A stretch of 64,000 bases of DNA from Ancistrus triradiatus (Eukaryota; Chordata; Actinopteri; Siluriformes; Loricariidae), in contig JAJAGP010000174.1 of the NCBI GenBank assembly GCA_025084515.1, positions 268,475 through 332,474 on the forward strand. The letters run 5' to 3'. The position numbers and the translations under genes are program-made. Positions 22,510 through 34,045 of this stretch are shown in pieces; the first letter of the stretch is position 1; each line of letters opens with the position of its first letter. A model generated the notes under the pieces. It had not been told where the DNA came from and did no database searches. It saw nothing but the letters and a program-made list of their open reading frames with translations.

Positions 22510-23685
22510 ATATATACACTGCCTGGCCAAAAATATTTTGTTGGGCCGCCTTTAGCTTTTATTACAGCATGCATTGACTGTGGCATCGTTTCCACAAGCT
22601 TCTGCAATGTCACAACATTTATTTCTATCCAGAGTTCCATTAGTTTTCCCCCCCCAAGATCTTGTATTGATGATGGGAGATTTGGACCACTGTGCAAAGT
22701 CTTCTCCAGCACATCCCAAAGATTCTCAATGGGGTTCAGGTCTTGACACGTGGCCAATCCATGTGTGAAAATGATGTCTCATGCTCCCTAAACCACTCTA
22801 TCACAATTTGAGCCTGATGAATCCTGGAATTGTCATCTGTGAATGTGCCCGTGCCATCAGGGAAGAAAAAATCCATTGATAGAATAACCTGGTCGTTCAG
22901 TATATTCAGGTAGTCAGCTGACCTCCTTCTTTGGGCACATAACATTGCTGAACCTAGGCCTGACCAACTGCAGCAACTCCAGGTCATAGCACTGCCCTCA
23001 CAGGCTTGTACGGTGGGCACTAGGTATGATGGGTGCATCACTTTAGCCGCCTCTCTTCTTACCCTGATGCGCCCATCACTCTGGAACAGGGTAAATCTGG
23101 ACTCATCAGACCACATGGCCACCTTCCATTGTTCCAGAGTCCAATCTTTATGCTCCCTAGCAAATTGAAATTGTTTTTGCCAGTTAGCCTCACTGACAAG
23201 TGGTTTTCTTCAGGCTACACAGCTGTTAAGTCCCAGTCCCCTGAGTTCCCTTCGCATTGTGCGTGTGGAACTGCTCTTACTTTCACTGTCATAATCATAT
23301 GCCTGAGTTCTACAGTTGTTTTTCTACGATTTGATTTCACCAAACGTTTAAGTGATCGCTGATCACAATCATTCAAGATTTTTTTCTGACGACATTCCTT
23401 CCTCAGAGATGATCTTTCCCCACTGTCTGTCCACTTTTTAATAATGCATTGGACAGTTCTCCTGATTTTGGTAGTTTCAGCTTTCTCATTAGATGTTTTC
23501 TCTGCTTGATACATGCCAATAATTTGACCCTTCTGAAACAGATAACATCTTTTCCATGACCACAGGATGTGCCTCTTGACATGGTTTGTTTAACAAATGA
23601 CAAGCTACTCAACGCATCAGTTAGGGGTAAAAAAGAAAAAAAAAAACTTCTTGCCAGCTCAAACATCCCCAGTGCAATAATTATC
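22510..23685 (-). mobile_element. Tc1/mariner-type transposon, transposase in three broken frames
   Basis: The left end TACACTGCCTGGCCAAAAAT is a recognisable fish DNA-transposon terminus. In minus-strand order, 23514-23215 holds a helix-turn-helix region, 23122-22736 holds MWSDESRFTLFQSDGRIRVR with the first catalytic Asp, and 22757-22491 holds DLNPIENLWDVLEK, the C-terminal D/E region. Frameshifts separate the parts. The right end is obscured by a SINE. Confidence 0.8.
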
Positions 23686-23689
23686 CGAT

Positions 23690-23850
23690 GGGAGGCTCCT
23701 ATATACTAAGATCCCAGAGTAAACACACATGAACATGCAGAGAACATGCAGACTCCACACAGAAAGGACCCAGGTCACTCCACCTGGGATCAAACCTGTG
23801 ACCCAGGTCTCTGGAGCTGTGAGGCAACAATGGCACCATTCCACCTGTAA
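23690..23850 (-). repeat. tRNA-derived SINE, copy 4 (minus strand)
   Basis: Reverse complement carries GGTCACAGGTTTGATCCCAG and the TGTGTGGAGTCTGCATGTTC block. Truncated. Confidence 0.7.
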
Positions 23851-23919
23851 ATGACTAGGTGTCAATGTAAACAAATATTTAAGGTTTGAGAGTGGGTTAG
23901 GCTCTGGACTAGTTGAGCG

Positions 23920-24122
23920 ATGTCACAAGAGAGGAACTTTTTCATAGTTCTTAGAACTGTGCCCCCTTTCTCACATGCTCACACCGCAGCAACTGGGAAC
24001 TATTGTAGTTCTTAGAATGCTGTGTATTAGCTTTGTTGCAGGTACTTTTCAGAGGAACCCTGAGTGATGTAAGTATGTGGAGATTGGTGCAGATGTCAGT
24101 AACGCAAGTGTATATCTTTCTC
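23920..24122. mobile_element. Fragment of Harbinger-like candidate family
   Basis: Shares GAGGAAC-TTTTTCATAGTTCT, TAGAACTGTGCCCCCTTTCT and GAACCCTGAGTGATGTAAG blocks with the left third of 62838-63625. Confidence 0.55.
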
Positions 24123-24295
24123 CATTTACATTTGGTCATTTGTTAGATACCCTTATCCAGAGTGACTTACAACTGATGCAGTCATACAAAGCAGTTGTGG
24201 GTTAACAACCTTGCTCAAGGACTCAACATTACAGCTTGGCAGCAGTGGGATTTGAACCCTGGATCTTCTGGTACAAAGTCCAGTACCATCATTAT
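24123..24295 (+). repeat. SINE-like repeat (cagacgcccttatccag family), copy 3
   Basis: CATTTACATTTGGTCATTTG, CCTTATCCAGAGTGACTTAC, GGTTAACAACCTTGCTCAAG and TTTGAACCCTGGATCTTCTG in family order. Confidence 0.75.
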
Positions 24296-24839
24296 TGCAC
24301 AATTAGAAGATTTTTCAGTTCAAATCCTGGTTCCACCAAGATGCCCTGTTCGGCCCTTGAACAAGGCATTCAATTACTTGGCTCAAATGAAAGGCTTTTT
24401 GGTTAGGAGGTGACAAACTGACCGCCTCTTGCTGGTCTATCACAAGACTAAACATAAACTTAAACTCACTACTTTTAAGGTGGAGCTGGTTAAGGCTCAG
24501 TTCTATCTGGAAGGTTGTGTTCAAACCCCAAGCTCATTGTTCGGTCCCTGAGCAAACCTTTAACTTTAACTTAAGTGAAAGCCCTGTGGACAACCCCATT
24601 TGCTAAATACTGTAACGGTAAATACCCTGGCGTCCATTCACGATACTTCGCTGTGTTTGCGCCTCAAATTACAAGGTCAAACCGAACAACGAATCTGGTT
24701 TGATGTTCAAAAACAAAGATAATGGATTATGATGTTGGCAGGTATATGTTTTATTGAAGGGCATATTTTTTTGAACTGTGTGTAATGCTGAGATTGTACT
24801 ACGGCCAAAGGTGCAGAATGTGATGCCGCTGGGAATCAT

Positions 24840-25300
24840 GGGAAAGGGGTTTACAGCGGCCACTTTCGCACGTCATTGCTGCTGTTACCGGTGTGTGTTT
24901 GTTTGGCGTTGCTGGATGGGAACTGAGTGGACCGTGACAGGCGACTAACCGGGTCCAGCGGTGGAGTTCAGGCTGAAGAAACAGGACTGCTGCTGTGTTG
25001 TTTGTTCTGATTTGTCTCTGAGCTGCTGAGATGTTCAAGTGACGTTTCCACCGCGGAGCCTGAAGAACCACGGCACATCCATTCCTCCGATAAGGTGATT
25101 AAACATCACACAAGCGTTAGATAGAGTAAACAACGTGTCGTTTCTGAACACAATTTCAGCATCCAAATTCGGCTATTGGACCATATAAGCTATTTTTAGC
25201 CAGCCGGCTAAGTAGTCGGGTCATATGACAGGCGACCGTCGCTTTTAGCCAGCTAGCATTAGCCAACTCAAACAGTGCTAGCGAACTTAGGAGCTGAACG
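24840..25300 (+). promoter_or_regulatory. LPIN2: CpG-rich promoter and 5' UTR region of LPIN2
   Basis: CpG dinucleotides become frequent here compared with the CpG-poor surroundings, and no repeat is recognisable. It lies between the MYOM1 3' end and the LPIN2 ATG exon on the correct strand. No clear TATA box was seen, so a dispersed CpG promoter is likely. Its boundaries are approximate. Confidence 0.5.
24885..25094 (+). other. LPIN2: Putative LPIN2 non-coding first exon
   Basis: A non-repetitive segment ending in a donor (CCGATAAG then GTGATT at 25095) that would splice to the ATG exon at 40691. It contains an upstream mini-ORF, ATG TTC AAG TGA at 25031-25042. The 5' end is a guess; transcript data would be needed to fix it. 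Confidence 0.45.
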
Positions 25301-27200
25301 AAATATTTATATTTTTCGTAAACGTATTTGTGATATCCCAGTGGCTACCTTTTAATATTAGTCCGAGTACTGATATATTGTCGCCTGGCGCATTTTAATG
25401 GTTCGTGTTCAAATTTCGCTTAAATTTGATCCAACCGGTAATTTGGTATTAACGGTTAACCTGCCTTGCGCTTTACCGGTCAACACAAGGCGGGTGGCAC
25501 TTTGAAAAAGTGTTTTTAGGGCATTAACTGTAAAAACGTGTTGTGTTTATGTTTACTGGTTCTTGTTAAGTTAACCAGTCATTAAACTGGTAGTTCCTCA
25601 GGAACCACACTGCCAGCTCATCATTTTTCTGAATGAATGGCGGGGCCTCACTCTATGGTGGCAAATACAAACATCAACTATAGTGCCAGTGTTTGTCTTG
25701 TTTTGTAAAGGCTACGATCTTTATTTTAAAAGGAAGGTTTATTTACTGTGAGGGCCCAGCGGTTAGGGTAGTGAGACTAGAAGGACCCGGGTTCACTGCC
25801 AAGCTGCCACTGGTGGGCCCATGAGCAAGGTCCTTACCTTAAATTGTTTGGATTGTTCACTGAAAGATTGTATCAGTTGTATGTCACTCAGCATATGGGC
25901 ATCTGCAAAATGATATACGTCTTAGTTTACTTTTAAAAAGGAAACATTGGTAAAACTTTTTTTTATATATTCTGACTTGTCTAGACATGTCTTATTGATT
26001 TACTTTAGTTCCTTTCACTTCAACGTACATTTCAGGCGCGTAGTCGGTGAAAGTAATCATGTTTTAGTCTACAGGGTGTCCCATTAGTCCAGCATATTGA
26101 CAAATAGAAGCTTTTATTTACAGAGCCTGCTCAATATGTTCAATATGTTTATTTTTCAATACAAAAACCTAGCCATTTTACAGTAAAAGTTGTCAAAGTC
26201 GCTCGCCTCTTGTGAGTGGTGGGGTCAGTGTTGACTGGCAATGTGCAGCTCTACTAAGAAATGATAATGGTCAAAATGTTTACAGCCTACTCTATAATTA
26301 TTGCATATCACTGCTTTACATTTGCTTAAGCAAAACTGACCCTCAGGTGATAGATTTGATCTAACAATCCTCACTAAATGCCACATCGGACATACCTGAC
26401 TCGCACACAAATACCTAGTTTCAGGAAATCAGCAGCCAAGATGCTCACTGCCAACACCTATTAACAGTTAAACACCTCTTCATCAACTATCATATCCTGA
26501 ACATAACAAGGGAACCTTCTTCAATGAGATCAACCTCGAAGGCTTGATCAAGAACACAAGCCCAAGGAAGATGATAAACTTCTTATCCTGTCTCGATATA
26601 AAACACCAATTGCAGTGCTACCGCACTTTGAACCAAAACAAAAAAAGAAACTCAATCTTGCCAGGCTGTTAACAGCCAAATTGTGCTGATATGGCTTAAA
26701 AGCCAAACAAACAAACATTTGTGTTGTGATGTTATTCACTGTGGCGCATAGCCAGTTACTGGAAATGGCAGTCCTGAGGACCTGCGTTCAAACCCTTGGC
26801 CAGGCTTGAGAAGGTAAAGGTCAGCTCTGGGCAATCATTTCAGGCTGTACCTCTGCCTGTACCCAGTAAGTGGGGGGTAAAAAAAAATGATGCTTTTGGC
26901 TTTGGTTTCTAATATCCTGATAAAACCTATGGAAAGATGCAACACAGTGGTTAGAAGTTTGTAGGTTCTGTTCACACTTGTTTGGTTTGGTTCAAATGAT
27001 ACCTGGTGCCATTGTGTGTGAATGCTGCCATCCAAACCTTGGTGCGCACCAAAGAAGTGGTCCGACACCCAAGTGTGGGTTTTGAGACAAAAAATACAAG
27101 GAAAAAAAATTATAATAATGATTTCAGTTCCTTTTATCTGTTCCTTCTAATGTATTTTATGCTTCGAATATATGGCCACAATTAGTGCAGAAAAACATCT
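25301..27200. other. LPIN2 intron 1, few recognisable features
   Basis: Around 25755-25860 there is a short SINE-like piece (GGACCCGGGTTC, CCCATGAGCAAGGTCC). Around 26070 an ACAGGGTGTCCCATTAGTCC mariner-like terminus lacks a partner. Nothing else identified. Confidence 0.35.
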
Positions 27201-27214
27201 GTATTAAGGAGGCA

Positions 27215-27560
27215 CGCATCTCCTAGGGCTCTTGTTAGATAGTTATTCGAGCCTCGTCCTATCTGACTTCGCCTGTGCGGGTCCCGTCCGTGCAGCGCTG
27301 GGAGGTCAGAGAAAAAACCACGACCAAGCTATAGCAGCAGCGGGTTTATTCAAAGAGCTCGATACACATAAAANNNNNNNNNNNNNNNNNNNNNNNNNNN
27401 NNNNNNNNNNNNNNNNNNNNNNNNNNNNNNNNNNNNNNNNNNNNNNNNNNNNNNNNNNNNNNNNNNNNNNNNNACATAGGATAAAGAGGGCATGCGATTA
27501 GGCAAAGAACATTCTGTACAAATAACAAGTTCAACATTGTCCATGATTTTTCTACTAATC
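27215..27560. other. Unidentified sequence flanking an assembly gap, possible LTR
   Basis: The GC-rich stretch before the gap differs in composition from neighbouring intron DNA and contains GGTTTATTCAAAGAGCTC-type text, which can occur in reversed LTRs. Not proven. Confidence 0.2.
27374..27473. other. Assembly gap (100 N)
   Basis: Exactly 100 N bases, the usual placeholder for a gap of unknown size. Open frames through it are artefacts. Confidence 0.99.
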
Positions 27561-27913
27561 AGCAAAGGCTTACAAGCGGACAGACTATAAGACTATACGA
27601 AGGATAATTATTCTTACAGCTCTTGTGTCATGTAATGACAGACACCATCACATAGTTTTGTTTTTTGACACACTCCGCTAGAACATTAGCATAAGATGTA
27701 TGCTGTGTACCCGTGGATGTGTAAAACGCTCAAAAGTTTGGTTTCACTTTGAGAGAAAATGAAAAGACTAAATGCAATATGTGTGGAAAGTTGATCTGTT
27801 GTACCTCCAGCATTAAGCTTTTTACTTACAGTAGGTGTAAATGGAAAGAAAAAAGCTTAATGTTAAAATGATTACTTTTCAAGTTGAAATCAATGAACAT
27901 ATTATTTAATCTA

Positions 27914-28005
27914 GGGGTGCACCGATCCGACTTTTTCAGTTCTGATACTGATACATAAACTTTGCATATCGGTCGATACCCGGTATCGCTCTGATACAAT
28001 TGCTT
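27914..28005. mobile_element. One-ended DNA-transposon fragment (aggggtgcaccgatccga)
   Basis: Begins TAGGGGTGCACCGATCCGAC and continues with GATACTGATAC and CGGTATCG motifs, resembling common fish MITE termini. No partner terminus found. Confidence 0.45.
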
Positions 28006-28675
28006 AATTAAGAACCCATATACATCACCATGTGAGAGAGACTTAAGGCATCAGTATTGACTTAAACATTACTAACTTTATACAACAAATTAACATGCAG
28101 ATATAAATGTACTAAATTGCTATGTATTTGTTACTAAAATACAGCATTCAAATAAAAAAAAAAAAAAAAAATCAAACATCTTAAGCTATAGTTGTGTATT
28201 ATTAATTTATTAACATATATTTAATCAGTAATATTATGTCTTGAATTTTGGAGTGCTACCACCAACTGTTTCAGCATTTCTATTGCATATGGTGCAACTT
28301 GTTTGCGTAACTGATGTATCAGTCAATATTTTCTGCTTTGGTCTGGACCAAGTGAACCAAACTACAAGTATAAGGCACCCTTGTAGTACTGGTGAAGGAG
28401 CTGTAGTAGGGAGGGTAAAGATTGTAGATGCCATGGGATTTATGGCTTTATTGTGTCATGCTAAGCTGTGTAATATTTAAAAAATCTTATTTCACTTGTC
28501 ACATCACTCTGTCCTGTTTCTTTGACTGAGTGGTGGCTTCATGACATGCTTCTGCATATGAATGGTTGTCTGTTGCTTCTTACTATGCAATCCCAATCAA
28601 TTAGATCATGTCTCTCCGTCTCTCAGGAAGGGCTATAGTGGCCCTATATAACTGTAGTTATACAGCTACCTACAA

Positions 28676-28757
28676 TTCTGTACAGTCCCAGAAAGTTCTA
28701 GATAATTCTGGACAGTTCTAGAAACTTCTTGATAGTTCTCACAATTCCAGAAGCTTC
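28676..28757. promoter_or_regulatory. Heat-shock-element-like array of GAA/TTC pentamers
   Basis: From 28691 to 28740 ten consecutive pentamers alternate between GAANN-like and TTCNN units in exact 5-bp register. All five TTC units are perfect; the GAN units are GAA, GAT, GAC, GAA, GAT. A perfect three-unit element (TTC, GAA, TTC) sits at 28716-28728 and another at 28745-28757, one base out of register. HSF trimers bind alternating nGAAn units. It lies in LPIN2 intron 1. A 20-30-bp degenerate tandem repeat could produce the same pattern. Confidence 0.45.
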
Positions 28758-31055
28758 TTAAGTATCTTGAAATACGGTGAATATCCTTAAAAATAGATCC
28801 ATTTCAAAATATCATTGTGCTGACCACAAAAGCAAAGTTTACAGGGAATAATAACTTTTTTCTATTCATTTAGGGTACAAACAATCAGGAAAACACACTT
28901 AACAACTGGGAACAAACATTTTTTGAAAATTGTTACATGGTGTTATGTAACGCACTGATTTTCAGCTTCTCCTGCTGCATGTATTAGAACATTTACGGAG
29001 GCAGCTGACGCTATGTTCTGTGCTCAGGTGTGATTAGCAATCACACTACATGCGTGCCGTGCAACTGAGCCCAACTCTTCACACCTTGGTGTGGTTCAGG
29101 GTACTGTGTCCTGTTGTGATACAGAATGTTCTAGTCAAACAAACCACGCTTTGGGGGATCAAATGTGCCTGGGTACAGTACAGAATGCCTAGTGTGAGTA
29201 TGCCCTAAGACCAAAGTGTATTCATTCAGTACATCTTTTAGGCTGTTTAAAATATTAACCTATATTAGTTTATTTGAACTTTTTAAGGTATGGTAATACT
29301 TTAGTTTACTTTGGATTATGTTTTGTTTTGTGTGTATATAACTGAATAATAATTAAAAAAAAAAACTTTTTCAAAAGTGTCGTGATTCTTAGTTGGTTGT
29401 GATACAGAAATTTGCCACCAGACCCACTCAGTGGCTTTAGGTTTTATTTTTTTGTAGGCGAGTTTCTTCCTTAATCTGAGATTTGTTCTGGTCAACCGAA
29501 TTGTTAATCTGGATTTTAATTGCGATTCACAATCACATAAAAATAAAAAATACCCAGGGTAAGCCTAAAACATGCAGCTCAAACATGCAGTCGTTTTTGA
29601 ATTGTTTCAGTTTATTTTTATGTTTCTCAGATGCTTCATGATCTGTGAAAATCTAATTTAACTGAAAGCTTTCATGTTGGACTTAGGGGACGCCTTGTAC
29701 AATAGTGTGTATTTGTTTAGCTGTACCAAAACAAACTATAAGCACTGCATTTCACGCATAATATTTCTGAATGCAGTTCTCCAAAAGTGGACTTTCTTTA
29801 GTAGTGTACCTGATCTGTCTGATCATGTCTATTACATCAGTGCCAGTACTGTTCTGAACTGCTGTGCTGGTATGTGTACGAAGTACAGTAAACACACGAC
29901 ACAAGTTCGCTTAAAGCACGGTACGATTAAAACATTACGGCTTGTGCCGTTCAAGCGTTCTGACCTGTAATAAGGTCACCCAGTGCTCAAAATGCAGGTC
30001 ACACCCAAAAAAATCTGGTTGGTTTGTGCTGTTGAAAAGAGCCTTTACGCTTTGTTACTTCCCAGCCAGCACAAACAAAGCACACAAAACTGTTTTGGTA
30101 AGCTCTTGATATGGTGATAAGTGGAGAAAAAAAATGTTGCTTTCAGTTTCTTAAATTCTGTGCACGGGCAATATTTATAGTAAAAATGTGGTTTCATTAT
30201 GGAGTGTTTTCATTATGGGGTGTTTTGTAGTGTGATTTTAGAAATTCGCACTCCAGGCCAGAACATCAATATTTTAAAGTTCCTAGATTTCAGCAAAACA
30301 TGAACTGATTATAGTATTGTTCCAGGTGAAAGAACTTTTGCTTTAGGTCTACTTTAATTCATGAGTAGAGAAAGGCAATGAAATCATCAAGTGTGCCAAG
30401 TCTTTAGCTACCCTTTCTTCTTCTTCCTATGTAAAAAGGACTTGTCTGCCTCATTTGGAACACAATGAGCAGGTGACACTTTAGAAGGCCAAAGTTTTTA
30501 ATCATTGTAGCATTTTTTCAGCTCTAAATATTATAGTTTATGTTTAGAATGCATGTTTATCTGCTTTTATGGTTACTTTGCATTAATTTCATGTATTTAA
30601 CAAAAGGCCTTTGGATGTTGTTTACCTTGGACCTGGAGTATTGTTCATGGACAGGATAACTGTGCTGAGTGAATAATTCATTGTTGGACACCCCTTTGTG
30701 TCCACCCTTGTTTACTATATCCATCCTGTAAGTGAAAGTACAAATGGTGTTTACTGACCTCAGTGGTGACATTGCACTATGTTCTAGCTGCTTGGTAGCT
30801 GCTTTCATGGAACTGTAAACTCCCGTTTGAAAATGATTAACTTGGGAGTCACGTATGTCACTCTGGTACAGTCTTTGACTTCCTCTTGCATATGCAGTGT
30901 CTTATCTGTACACTCCTTACCAAGAAACATGTTTACTTATCTGTAACTGAAGCACTAACTCATCCCCATTGGGCACAGAGTGGGTGTCTTATTGCCTGAT
31001 TGGATGAACTGTTACTTACTGGGCTTGCTCTATTAGAGGAATGTTCAAGAAAATA
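28758..31055. other. LPIN2 intron 1, nothing recognised
   Basis: AT-rich single-copy-looking sequence. No exon, RNA or repeat assigned. Confidence 0.4.
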
Positions 31056-31060
31056 TAGTG

Positions 31061-31068
31061 TTACGTAA
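31061..31068. promoter_or_regulatory. D-box-type palindrome TTACGTAA
   Basis: A perfect match to the PAR-bZIP/NFIL3 D-box consensus just 5' of the candidate alternative LPIN2 exon. An MCAT-like GGAATGT is nearby at about 31038. These could belong to an alternative promoter, but single short sites arise by chance. Confidence 0.25.
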
Positions 31069-31085
31069 ATCATATTCGCCAATGG

Positions 31086-31319
31086 ATGATTCGAGGGTTA
31101 ATCAAAGGCCATGTACAGTCAGTATTTGAGGTATATGACATTAGAACAGAAACTATCCATGAACGAGCAGAAGGAGGAGAAACAGTTTCCATGATTGGAA
31201 ATGATGAAGTTGAAATGAAGCGAGTGCACTCAGGGGCAGAGTTAGACTCCCCATACAGTGGGACTGAGGAAGACAACAGTGAGCAGGATGAACTGTCACT
31301 CAAGGCGTCCTGGTCTTTT
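31086..31319 (+). CDS. Candidate alternative upstream coding exon of LPIN2 (78 codons)
   Basis: Reading from ATG at 31086 gives MIRGLIKGHVQSVFEVYDIR, then an acidic Ser/Glu-rich stretch ending LKASWSF, followed by a consensus donor GTAAGT at 31320. It ends in phase 0 and the canonical LPIN2 exon opens with three in-frame stop-free codons, so splicing would add 81 residues before Met1. The frame is open back to a TAG at 31056-31058. No transposon similarity is seen around it. I do not recognise the peptide as a known domain. It may instead be a chance ORF or a relic; the ATG context is weak and an overlapping out-of-frame ATG lies at 31082. Confidence 0.45.
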
Positions 31320-31964
31320 GTAAGTAAATGCACATTAGGCTGTTAAAGGGATAAGGACTTAGGTTTATTTATTTATCACTTGCATTATGCAACAATCTAG
31401 GCTTACTACTAATTTTACTAATAAATTTGCTAGTAAAATTTATACTCATTTTTTTTTTTAAGTTTTCTTAATTTATTCAATGCTTGTACTTTCCTTATAG
31501 TTTGTAACTGGTTCCAGACTACATTTGAATGTTTTGTATGATACTTTACCACAGACTCAAATAGGATTATACATCAGGCATGTACATAGTGCATGTATTC
31601 CACTATTTAAGTGGAATTTGTAAGTATTGTACTTACAGTTTATGAAAAAAATAAAGTGAATAAAATAATGAAAGGATGGGCTGTTGCAGACCTATAGTCA
31701 GCTGCAGGATACTAGGTCTTAGCCAGAAATGTGTTCCTTGTTATTTGTTTTTTAAATAACACCACTGACTGGAAAACTGCCAATTTGTGACTATTAAGAG
31801 ATACATCTAGTCATGTGGAACATCAGCGATAGTAGTTTCCTACTTTCATTTTTATTTTAATGCTAGTTTGGAAAACACCACCTTCTTATTTACTACTTCA
31901 TTGCAAAAAGCTATAACTATTACTTTTCATATTATAATGGGTTTAAAGATACCACATTTGGTGG

Positions 31965-32600
31965 ACAATGCACATACCTTGGTTCTGAGCAAATTTTACC
32001 CATAAGGAGTAATGTAAATTGAATGAATCTGTTCTAAACCACCAGCAAATCCATACTGTATAACTACGTTATATGCATTAATGGAGTTGTATTGTACTGG
32101 TGCTCCCTGATTTACAAAGGGGATATGTTCCGACAAATCCATCTTAAGTTAAATGTAACATGAACTGAGGGGTTTAATGAGTGTTTGGTAGAGTGGTCTA
32201 TATTTTATAATAGGAGATATGGAAAAGATACTATGATGGGCACGTTAATGTTTAACTCTTAACACTTTAACCTACTGTTGGCCAAAATCATTAAAACAAA
32301 GCTTATTTTGTAATAAAGTGTTGAAAAATATCATGTGATTTAGCGGGTAATGGAAAGAGTAAATGAAAGTGAAAGCTTACTTACTCATCGGCGCTATCAT
32401 AGCTGCTAATGCTAACTGATCAGCCTGTGTCCTGGAGATTCAGTACTGGATTTCCATTTCAGTTGCCTGTCAATACTATCCTTTTTAGGTTCGTGGTGGC
32501 TTATTTGCACTAAGAATGCAGTAGTGTAGTAGTGATGTAAAAATAAATAAAGACACGATAAACATAGTGTAGATCTTCACTCTGAGCTATTGGGAGACAC
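31965..32600. repeat. Unclassified 0.6-kb dispersed repeat, copy 1 (intact)
   Basis: Shares, in order, GAGCAAATTTTACCCATAAG, the CTGTATAA-GCATTAATG block, GAGTGTTTGGTAGA, ATAGCTGCTAATGCTAACTG and ACTTATTTGCACTA-type blocks with 55690-57535. The second copy is interrupted by a Tc1 element. Confidence 0.7.
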
Positions 32601-32709
32601 TTGTGAGAGTGCAAATGACGAGAAGAGAACCGAGACATTTTTCTGTTCAAAATGCATCAAGAACCAAATTTGATGAGTTCCAAGATGGTCGAGAGCCAAG
32701 GTACCATTG

Positions 32710-33341
32710 TACACTCATTGACAAAAAAGCAACCAGATAGTAATGTTAGATTTCTTGGCAGTGCAGTTAGGTCACCGGCAGATATATAAATGATTACAGG
32801 TGTGGTTTGATTAGACACTGGGTCTAAGGGCATAACCGTGCTTCCCCCCACTGCCCTATAAAAAGGCTCTGAGACTTTTTTTTAACTTTTGGGTAGTTTC
32901 CTCTTGGTGAGAGATTGTTGTAGTTTGCTGAAGCTGGCATACCAGTTGGTTCCATAAATACTCTATTGGCGATAAATATGGCAACTGGAGAGGCCAAGGA
33001 AGTGTTGGGCCGCCCAACACCCCCTAACAACTGTCAGAACGGCCTAGATGGCGGACAGTTTGTCAAAATAACCATCCTGCTTCTCTCAGTCCAATGATGC
33101 GCCCCCTCTCAACGTTTATCAAATGGGCAAAATGTCTTCAAGTCTAGTGTAGAGGCATGTCTAGCGATTAGCGATTTCTCACCAAGAGGTACGTTACCCA
33201 AAAGTAGAATCTGTGAGCCTTTTTATAGACAGCGGGGGGAAGCACTTTTACACCTTCTTGTGGCAAGACCCAGTGTCTGAGACCACGCACAATCCAACGT
33301 TTCTGAGTTCGTTTTTTTTTTTTTTTTGGTCAGTGAGTTTA
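32710..33341. mobile_element. Foldback Tc1-type MITE (632 bp)
   Basis: Left TACACTCATTGACAAAAAAG and right GGTCAGTGAGTTTA are inverted. Further in, GCTTCCCCCCACTGCCCTAT and AAGAGGAAACTACC-type blocks recur in reverse complement (CTCACCAAGAGGTACGTTAC near 33180; AGCGGGGGGAAGCAC near 33235). Same family as the relic at 52830. Confidence 0.7.
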
Positions 33342-33875
33342 CATCCGTAATCATGCAGCTGTGTTCTGGAGCTCCAGACATGCATGAACCACCATGCAGG
33401 GCAAAACAAGGAGAGGCCACCGTGACTATAAAGCACTCGGACTACAGTGAAAAGTATAGTTAACAATTTTAGTCTATTGGAGGACCCATTATTACTCCTT
33501 GTTTACATGCATTATTCAAATATTTTATTACAAATGTATTTTGATTTTAACGTGTAATTTCGTTTTATATGTTTTCTGTAGTGGCTTGTTTTTTTTCCGT
33601 TTGAGGTTCCTTGTTTGCATAGTTAGGAGAGTGGCTTTCCTTTGACTGAGATGGAAAGTTTTTATTTCATGGCATCCATGGCTGCATCTAAAGATTTTTT
33701 ACAAATCAGCAGCCACCCAGGCTTCTTTTCATAAATGAATTCTACAACTGAAATATAATGCCATTGTTTGGTACCAGGCTCCCTGGAGTGCGGATGATGG
33801 TGTATTATCATGCTTAAGTGTAATCTACTCTCTGGAGTTTTCTCTGTATGTCTGGCGTTTTGGGTTAGGTGATTA

Positions 33876-34045
33876 CACATTTACAGCATTTAGCAGACGC
33901 CCTTATCCAGAGCGACTTCCAACTGCTACAAGCTTACAATTGTGGGTTAAGGGTCTTGCTCAAGGACCCAACAGTGGGAGCTTGGCAGAGGTAGTATTTG
34001 AACCCTGGTCCATAGTACCTTAACCACTAGGCTCCTGCAGTCCTA
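33876..34045 (+). repeat. SINE-like repeat (cagacgcccttatccag family), copy 4
   Basis: TTTACAGCATTTAGCAGACG, CCTTATCCAGAGCGACTTCC, GGGTTAAGGGTCTTGCTCAA and TTTGAACCCTGGTCCATAG, close to copy 1. Confidence 0.8.

Noticed and set aside
24799..25071. Minus-strand open frame in the CpG-rich region
   Set aside because: No recognisable domain or splice context; CpG-rich DNA often has chance open frames. An antisense transcript is possible but unsupported.
27232..27565. Open frames running through the N stretch
   Set aside because: They exist only because N codons are read as X; the gap is not sequence.
28691..28740. The GAA/TTC array as part of a named transposon terminus
   Set aside because: No inverted partner or target duplication is seen, though a tandem-repeat origin remains possible.
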